Origin: CADCWK01 sp035944555 | Lineage (GTDB): Bacteria > Chloroflexota > Chloroflexia > Thermomicrobiales > UBA6265 | Assembly: GCA_035944555.1 (NCBI GenBank) | Contig: DASZAY010000008.1 | Location: 62,001 to 126,000, forward strand | Direction: 5' to 3' | DNA length: 64,000 nucleotides | Part shown: positions 59,307 through 64,000 of the stretch, in pieces | Position numbering within the stretch: the stretch's first letter is position 1 | How the letters are laid out: every line of letters starts with the position of its first letter | Made by a program: the position numbers and the translations under genes | The notes under the pieces: generated by a model | Database searches by the model: none | The model's input: the letters and a program-made list of their open reading frames with translations, nothing else | Told to the model about the DNA's origin: nothing

Positions 59307-59866
59307 GGTCGCCTCGGGGGCGCGTCACCGATGCCGGCCGCGACGACCAGTTCTGGTTCGCTGTCCGGCCCCGGAGGCTCGTCGCCTATGATCGAGCCGA
59401 CCGAGCGAATCTGTCCTTCTTCGTCGACGACCACGGTCATTGGCGATGACGTCACGCCGAACGCCTTGCCAACGGCTCCTCCCTCGTCCAGCCCGAAGCG
59501 GACTGTCGGGTCAACCAGAGCCGCGAGGTCGCGGGACCGGTCGGTGTCTCCGTTGCAGAGGATGACGATGTTGTCGCCCACCCGCTTGCGGACCGGCCCG
59601 AGGCGGGTCACGGCCTGGCGGCACGACGCGCAGTCGGGTGTGACGAAGATCAGGGCATATGGGGACTTGTTGATCTGGCGGGTGTCGATCTCACCGCCGT
59701 CCAGCGTCGGCGCCCGGAAATGCGGCGCCCGGCGCGGCTCGCCGATCGCGACGGCGACCTGCCGGCGGAGGTCGTAGACCGACCGGACCAGTCCCACCAC
59801 GATCAGGAACAGGATGATGACGACCACCCAGAGGACGGCCAACGATATGGTGAAGGCGGCGGTCAC
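59303..59866 (-). CDS. Membrane-anchored thioredoxin-like protein, MauD/TlpA type
   Basis: This 187-residue protein has one N-terminal helix (residues 7-27) and a redoxin fold outside. It has 'APHFRAPTLDGGEI' (TlpA/MauD entry strand), the redox site 'TPDCASCRQA' (Cys79, Cys82) and 'SSPMTVVVDEEGQI' with the cis-Pro. Proteins like MauD help form disulfides in cysteine-rich partners such as MauA. GTG start at 59866 overlaps the stop of the MauE-like gene. The Cys-rich ORF downstream is the obvious substrate candidate. Confidence 0.85.
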   Translation of the reverse strand: MTAAFTISLAVLWVVVIILFLIVVGLVRSVYDLRRQVAVAIGEPRRAPHFRAPTLDGGEIDTRQINKSPYALIFVTPDCASCRQAVTRLGPVRKRVGDNIVILCNGDTDRSRDLAALVDPTVRFGLDEGGAVGKAFGVTSSPMTVVVDEEGQIRSVGSIIGDEPPGPDSEPELVVAAGIGDAPPRRP

Positions 59867-60405
59867 GCTTCCTCTCCCGCCGGACGAGCGTCCTGCCCCA
59901 TGGCAGCAAGGACATCCGGCACGAGGAGGACCAGGCGACCCGCGATGAGCAGTCCGGTCGCGGCTGTGGCCACCCAGACCAGGTCCATCCCGTCGACCCA
60001 GCGGTCGGCGACGCCCGGACCAAGCAGGACGGCGAGGAGAGCCGTCCCCCCGAGAAGTCCGACGCGAACGAGCGCTCGCCGGGACACCGTCTCGTCACCG
60101 CCGAAGCAGCCGCAGGGAATGGCCAGACCGCGAGCCAGCGCCGATCCGACCGCCGCGGCGAAGACAAGGGTCAGCACCAGCGCGACGATGGGTCCCGCTG
60201 GATGCCCGACGACGAGCAGCGCCGCCGCGACAACCTCCGCGATGATGACGATCCCCGCCGCCGGAACGACCACCGGACCCGGCAGCAGGCGATAGCGACC
60301 AACATCCCGGACGAACCGGCTGGGACCGCGCAGCTTCGATACTGCCGACGCAGCGAGTACGACTGCCAGGGCCAGTCGCAGCGCGATCAGGAGAGCAATG
60401 GTCAC
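59863..60405 (-). CDS. MauE/DoxX family redox-associated membrane protein
   Basis: This 180-residue protein has four to five helices. The first is 'IALLIALRLALAVVLAASAVSKL', typical of MauE/DoxX proteins. 'IPCGCFGG' (Cys98, Cys100) ahead of a helix is the MauE redox motif. It is thought to pass electrons across the membrane to a thioredoxin-like partner. The start is GTG 60405 with GGTGATC upstream; the same frame stays open to 61413 but that part is antisense to the FAD oxidoreductase and not coding. It is the first gene of the operon. Confidence 0.85.
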   Translation of the reverse strand: MTIALLIALRLALAVVLAASAVSKLRGPSRFVRDVGRYRLLPGPVVVPAAGIVIIAEVVAAALLVVGHPAGPIVALVLTLVFAAAVGSALARGLAIPCGCFGGDETVSRRALVRVGLLGGTALLAVLLGPGVADRWVDGMDLVWVATAATGLLIAGRLVLLVPDVLAAMGQDARPAGEEA

Positions 60406-60648
60406 CGGTCGATCACCGGAAATAACAGGCTCCAGAAGGATGGGACGCGGGCGAAGATCTGCATGGGTCGAGGATAGCATCCGGGTCCGCCCCCGGACCC
60501 GTGCGAGGTGGGACCGAACGCCCCCATCCGCCCGGGATAAGACCTCGGCTACACTGCCGCTGAAGCTGATTTCCATCCCACGTCTGCGGTATCTCGTCCC
60601 GCACACTTCCGCCCTTCCCGCATCGTACGCCCGGATCGGAGTTCTCTG

Positions 60649-61908
60649 GTGGTGGGACGAGGCAGGTTCAACCAGGCAGGTTCCGACCGCTGGAGCGAAG
60701 CCCGGCGTGACGCGCCGCTGCCGAAGACCGCCGAGGTCGTGGTCGTCGGCGGCGGAATCCTTGGCGCGGCCACGGCCTTCGCGCTGCGCCGGGCAGGGAT
60801 CCACCCGGTCATCGTCGAGCTGGGCGATTCGCTGGCCAACCTGACCACCGCCAACGCCTCCGCCAACGTCCGCCTGGCCTACGGGTCCGCTGCCGAGCGC
60901 CAGCTCGTCGAGGACGGACTGGCGTTCTACGCCGACTTCGCCAATCGCACTGGTCTGCCTGCGGAGGATGCGGCGATCGGCTACGTCGGCCAGGGGGGTC
61001 TGTTCGCGACCCTGGCCCGGGACGGGCTGAACCATCTCGGCCGTGTCGCGGAGCAGCAGGCCGCGCTCGGGGTGCGCGACATCTCCGTGGTCGCCGGCGA
61101 CGATCTCCGGAAGGACGCTCCCTGGCTGGCTGAAGGTGTGGTGGCCGGTCTCCTCCGCCCGCGTGACGGCTGGGTCAATGGTGTCCTGGCGACGCTTGGT
61201 CTGGTCCGGGCGTCCGGCGCGACTGTCTGCCTGGACACGGGTGTCCTGGGGTTCACGATCGAGAATGAGCAACTCGTCGCGGTGCGGACCAATCGTGGCG
61301 ATATCTCCACCCGGCGGGCGATCATCGCGACCGGCCCGTTCGCGTCGCGTACGGCTGGTGTCCTGCTGCCGGTGACCCTCGTGCGTCGTCATCGCCTGAC
61401 CGTCCCCGCGCACCCGCTGATCCCCCGGGATGCCCCGGTGACCATCGATGTCGACCGGGGCTCGTACTGGCGCCCAACCAGCGACGGCGCGCTGATCGGC
61501 TGGCCCCGGGAGCGGACCGGTGGGCCGGCCCTCTCACCTGTCCCGCCGGACCCGAGCTTCCCGGAGGTCGTCCTGCGCGATCCCGACGGCGTGCAACGCG
61601 TCAGCCCGTTCTGGCGAACCGTCGCGGCGGATCAGGGTCGTGGCGCCGGCACGCTCGTCGCGGGGCAATACGACCTGACCCCGGACGGCGCCCCGTTGAT
61701 CGGTGAGCTCGCTGACCGGCGCGGCATCTGGATCAACGCCGGCTATAGCGGCCAGGGCGTTCTCGGGGCTCCCGTCGGCTCACAGCTGCTGGTCGATCTG
61801 CTGCTCGGCCGGCGCGACGCCAACGACAACCCGTTCCGGCTGGACCGCTTCGACGAGGCCGGGAACCAGCCGGTTGCGGAACCCACCGTTCTGCCAGGGC
61901 GACGCTGA
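60649..61908 (+). CDS. FAD-dependent oxidoreductase (D-amino-acid oxidase/DadA-like)
   Basis: This 419-residue flavoprotein has the dinucleotide loop 'EVVVVGGGILGAATAFALRRAG', 'TTANASANVRLAYG', the later 'YWRPTSDGALIGWPRE' and the C-terminal FAD motif 'GIWINAGYSGQGVLGAPVGSQLL'. Relatives include glycine, sarcosine, dimethylglycine and D-amino-acid oxidases; the substrate is not set. The start is GTG 60649, two GTGs in tandem. It is divergent from the MauE/MauD operon, and substrates such as methylated amines would be an attractive but unproved link. Confidence 0.9.
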   Translation: MVGRGRFNQAGSDRWSEARRDAPLPKTAEVVVVGGGILGAATAFALRRAGIHPVIVELGDSLANLTTANASANVRLAYGSAAERQLVEDGLAFYADFANRTGLPAEDAAIGYVGQGGLFATLARDGLNHLGRVAEQQAALGVRDISVVAGDDLRKDAPWLAEGVVAGLLRPRDGWVNGVLATLGLVRASGATVCLDTGVLGFTIENEQLVAVRTNRGDISTRRAIIATGPFASRTAGVLLPVTLVRRHRLTVPAHPLIPRDAPVTIDVDRGSYWRPTSDGALIGWPRERTGGPALSPVPPDPSFPEVVLRDPDGVQRVSPFWRTVAADQGRGAGTLVAGQYDLTPDGAPLIGELADRRGIWINAGYSGQGVLGAPVGSQLLVDLLLGRRDANDNPFRLDRFDEAGNQPVAEPTVLPGRR

Positions 61909-62057
61909 GGCGCTCGTCCCCGGGGCTCACTCCGTGCGACAGTTTCCATCCACGCTCGCCGGACACCGGTCCCCGATCGACGCCAGGTCCGGCGCGTGGC
62001 CCTCTGCCGAACCCCCGAGAACCGACCCGGGAGCAGAATGCCCCGGGAGGAGCCCCG

Positions 62058-62789
62058 ATGACCGATCGATCTGACGGCGACAGCAGTCGCCCTCCCTCCC
62101 GCCGCCCCTCGCCCTTCGATGCCGGCTTCGTCACGCTCTGGCAGAACGACGACCCTGACGCCTCCCGCGCGTCCGGACCCCGTGACGAGATTCCCAAGGA
62201 AGACGAAGTCGTCGGCGAGCGCAGCTACCTGCTCCCCGGCGAGTTCACCGGTGGGGTCGACCCGCGCCGGACTTCGATCGAGCCGGACATCGAGCCAGTC
62301 GACATCGCGGCCGAAGCCCTCCGCGATGAAGAGGCCGTCGCCGAGCGCGCCGCGGCCCGGTCGGCGCTGAAGCCCGTGCTCCGCTCGCTGGAATCGGCCG
62401 GGCTGTACGCCTACATCACCCTGGATGACGAGAACCGGTGGTCGGTCGCGTCAGATGATGAGCGAGGTCGTGTCGATGTCCGGCTGGACGACGGCGACTT
62501 CGAGGTGATCATGTCGGCGACCTCCCCCGGGATGTATGCCGACGAGGACCATGCCTACCGGCGCAAGTCGCTGGAGCGGCTGGCGCGGATGCTGATTCCC
62601 CGGGTCGCCCGTGGCCAGCTGGCCGAGCACCAGTCGGCGTCATGGGACGAGGTCGAAGCCGGAGTCGCCGTCCGCGTGCGCTACGTCCTCCCGCGGGAAT
62701 CGCCGGAAGCTATCGGCCCATTCGTCCTAGAGCACTTCGAGGAACTGGACGAACTCCTCGGCTTCATCGAGACCGAGATCAGCCGCTAG
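62058..62789 (+). CDS. Conserved-looking protein of unknown function
   Basis: This soluble protein has 243 residues. The first 95 are polar, Pro/Asp/Arg-rich and likely disordered; the remainder is an alpha/beta domain ('LKPVLRSLESAGLYAYITLDD', 'FEVIMSATSPGMYADED', 'FVLEHFEELDELLGFI'), which gives an impression of a YbjN-like or chaperone-like fold, without firm support. It lies 36 bases before the adenine deaminase, probably in the same transcript. No family is recognised. Confidence 0.65.
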   Translation: MTDRSDGDSSRPPSRRPSPFDAGFVTLWQNDDPDASRASGPRDEIPKEDEVVGERSYLLPGEFTGGVDPRRTSIEPDIEPVDIAAEALRDEEAVAERAAARSALKPVLRSLESAGLYAYITLDDENRWSVASDDERGRVDVRLDDGDFEVIMSATSPGMYADEDHAYRRKSLERLARMLIPRVARGQLAEHQSASWDEVEAGVAVRVRYVLPRESPEAIGPFVLEHFEELDELLGFIETEISR

Positions 62790-62825
62790 CCGTTCCCGCC
62801 GCCCACCGATTAACCTGGAGCCCTG

Positions 62826-64000
62826 ATGACTGAGGTGACACCCGGATTGCCCGCCGCCGACCTCGCCGCCTGGAGACGCCGGATCGCCGCCGCCCTCCGG
62901 GAGGAACCGGCCGACCTGGTCATCCGCGGTGGGACCGTCGTCGACGTGCTGTCCGGCGAGCTCCGGGTGGCGGACGTGGCGATCGCCGGGGGCCGGATCG
63001 CCGCGGTCGGCGATGGGTACGCGGGCACGGAATCTATCGACGCGACGGGGAGGTTCATCGCGCCGTCCTTCATCGACGGTCACGTCCACGTCGAGAGCTC
63101 TCTGGTCTGGATCAGCGAGTTCGCCCGCGCCGTCGTCCCGCGGGGCACGGGCGCCGTCGTCACCGACCCGCACGAGATCGCCAATGTCGCCGGGCTGCCG
63201 GGGATGCGAGCGCTGCTGGATGGCGCCGCCGATCTGCCGATTCGGGTGGCGTTCACGGTTCCGAGCTGCGTCCCTGCTTCCCCCAACGAGAGTCCCGGCA
63301 CGGTCCTCGGGCCGGACGCCGTCGCCGAGGCGCTGTCCTGGCCGGGCGTCGTTGGGCTGGGCGAGATGATGAACTTCCCCGGCCTGCTGGCGGGCGATGC
63401 CGAGATTGGCCGGAAGCTGGCGTCCGCCGGCCACCTCCGGCGTGACGGCCACGCGCCAGGGTTGCATGGCGACGCCTTGCACGCCTACGCAGCCGCTGGT
63501 CCGACCAGCGACCATGAATCGACCGAGCTCGCCGAGGCCCGGGACAAGCTCCGGGCCGGCCTGATGGTGATGATCCGGGAAGGGTCGAGCGAGCGGAACC
63601 TGCTCGACCTGCTGCCGCTCGTCACCGATGCCACCTACCCACGCTGCTGCTTCGCGTCGGACGACCGCGACTGCCACACACTCGTCCACCGCGGCCACGT
63701 CGACGACATCCTCCGGCAGGCTATCGCGGCCGGGCTGGACCCGGTGCGCGCCATCCGGATGGCGACCTGGAACACCGCTGACTACTGGCGACTGGAGGGC
63801 CTCGGTGCCGTCGCGCCGGGATACCACGCCAACCTGGTCCTGCTCCGTGACCTCGCGACGGTCGACGTCGCCATGACGATCTACGGTGGTGCCGTTGTCG
63901 CGCGCGACGGGCGGCTCACCGCCGAGCTGCCGTCGGCCGCGGACGCCGCTCCCTCGCTCCGACACACGGTGCATGTCGCGCCCGTGCTGTCCAACCAGTT
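62826..64000 (+). CDS. ade: Adenine deaminase, cut at right edge
   Basis: This amidohydrolase converts adenine to hypoxanthine and ammonia in purine salvage. At least 391 residues are in the window, of the usual 550-600. It has 'PSFIDGHVHVESSL' (metal ligands), 'VTDPHEIANVAG', 'VVGLGEMMNFPG', 'SDHESTELAEA' and 'CFASDDRDCHTL', all diagnostic for the Ade subgroup. GGAG lies 8 bases before the ATG. The frame stays open to the last base. Confidence 0.94.
   Translation, partial: MTEVTPGLPAADLAAWRRRIAAALREEPADLVIRGGTVVDVLSGELRVADVAIAGGRIAAVGDGYAGTESIDATGRFIAPSFIDGHVHVESSLVWISEFARAVVPRGTGAVVTDPHEIANVAGLPGMRALLDGAADLPIRVAFTVPSCVPASPNESPGTVLGPDAVAEALSWPGVVGLGEMMNFPGLLAGDAEIGRKLASAGHLRRDGHAPGLHGDALHAYAAAGPTSDHESTELAEARDKLRAGLMVMIREGSSERNLLDLLPLVTDATYPRCCFASDDRDCHTLVHRGHVDDILRQAIAAGLDPVRAIRMATWNTADYWRLEGLGAVAPGYHANLVLLRDLATVDVAMTIYGGAVVARDGRLTAELPSAADAAPSLRHTVHVAPVLSNQ

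Noticed and set aside
60406..61413. Long minus-strand extension of the MauE-like frame
   Set aside because: It lies antisense to the FAD oxidoreductase and is low in hydrophobic structure; MauE proteins start at the first helix, as at 60405.
62727..63974. 415-residue minus-strand frame at the right end
   Set aside because: It opposes the adenine deaminase, whose metal-binding motifs are unmistakable.

Overview
The window is high-GC DNA, densely packed with genes on both strands. The gene repertoire suggests a chromosome segment from a Chloroflexota bacterium, probably of the Thermomicrobia lineage. That placement is an inference from gene content (fused MurC-MurB, DUF2851 and DUF5872 proteins, MauE/MauD-like genes, absence of Gram-negative envelope genes) and was not tested by phylogeny. 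No rRNA, tRNA, CRISPR array, insertion sequence or prophage was seen.

Layout. 1-12 kb: housekeeping genes (an SH3-domain protein cut by the left edge, miaA, mltG-aroE, a metallophosphoesterase, bcp, a PRC-barrel protein, an AI-2E family transporter, pgi, a small helix-turn-helix protein, a class III aminotransferase and a double zinc-ribbon protein). 12-19 kb: a three-gene ABC-2 exporter, oligoendopeptidase F, a DHA2-type MFS pump and thioredoxin. 19-26.4 kb: a GT4 glycosyltransferase, then a divergent locus of a two-TM coiled-coil protein, a MotB/ExbD/ZorB-like protein and a large kinase-fold protein with helical repeats. 26.4-32 kb: an ECF sigma factor with a large membrane-anchored partner whose start looks frameshifted, a DUF2851 protein and a lysine-tailed DUF5872 protein.

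32-44 kb: a reduced division and cell wall cluster on the minus strand, in transcription order rsmH, murF, mraY, murD, murC-murB fusion, ddl, ftsZ, nrdR. It is interrupted between murC-murB and ddl by an AT-richer island with one orphan gene on the opposite strand. Upstream of rsmH is a small divergent gene whose promoter contains a LexA-like palindrome. 44-56.6 kb: a biotin carboxylase/BCCP subunit, envelope glycosylation genes (GT39-like, GT2, methyltransferase), the dTDP-rhamnose operon rfbDBAC and glycogen/alpha-glucan phosphorylase.

56.8-60.4 kb: a compact minus-strand operon resembling methylamine-dehydrogenase maturation genes. It runs MauE-like, MauD-like thioredoxin, two small membrane proteins, a Tat-type cysteine-rich mini-protein with 11 Cys, and a periplasmic-binding-protein-like ORF without a signal peptide. 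60.6-64 kb: an FAD oxidoreductase, an unknown protein and an adenine deaminase cut by the right edge.

The two loci most likely to be undescribed systems are the kinase/MotAB-like locus (20.4-26.4 kb) and the MauE/MauD/Cys-rich operon (56.8-60.4 kb). Several genes end in long, perfect GC-rich hairpins without a clear U-tract, which appear to be the local terminator style.
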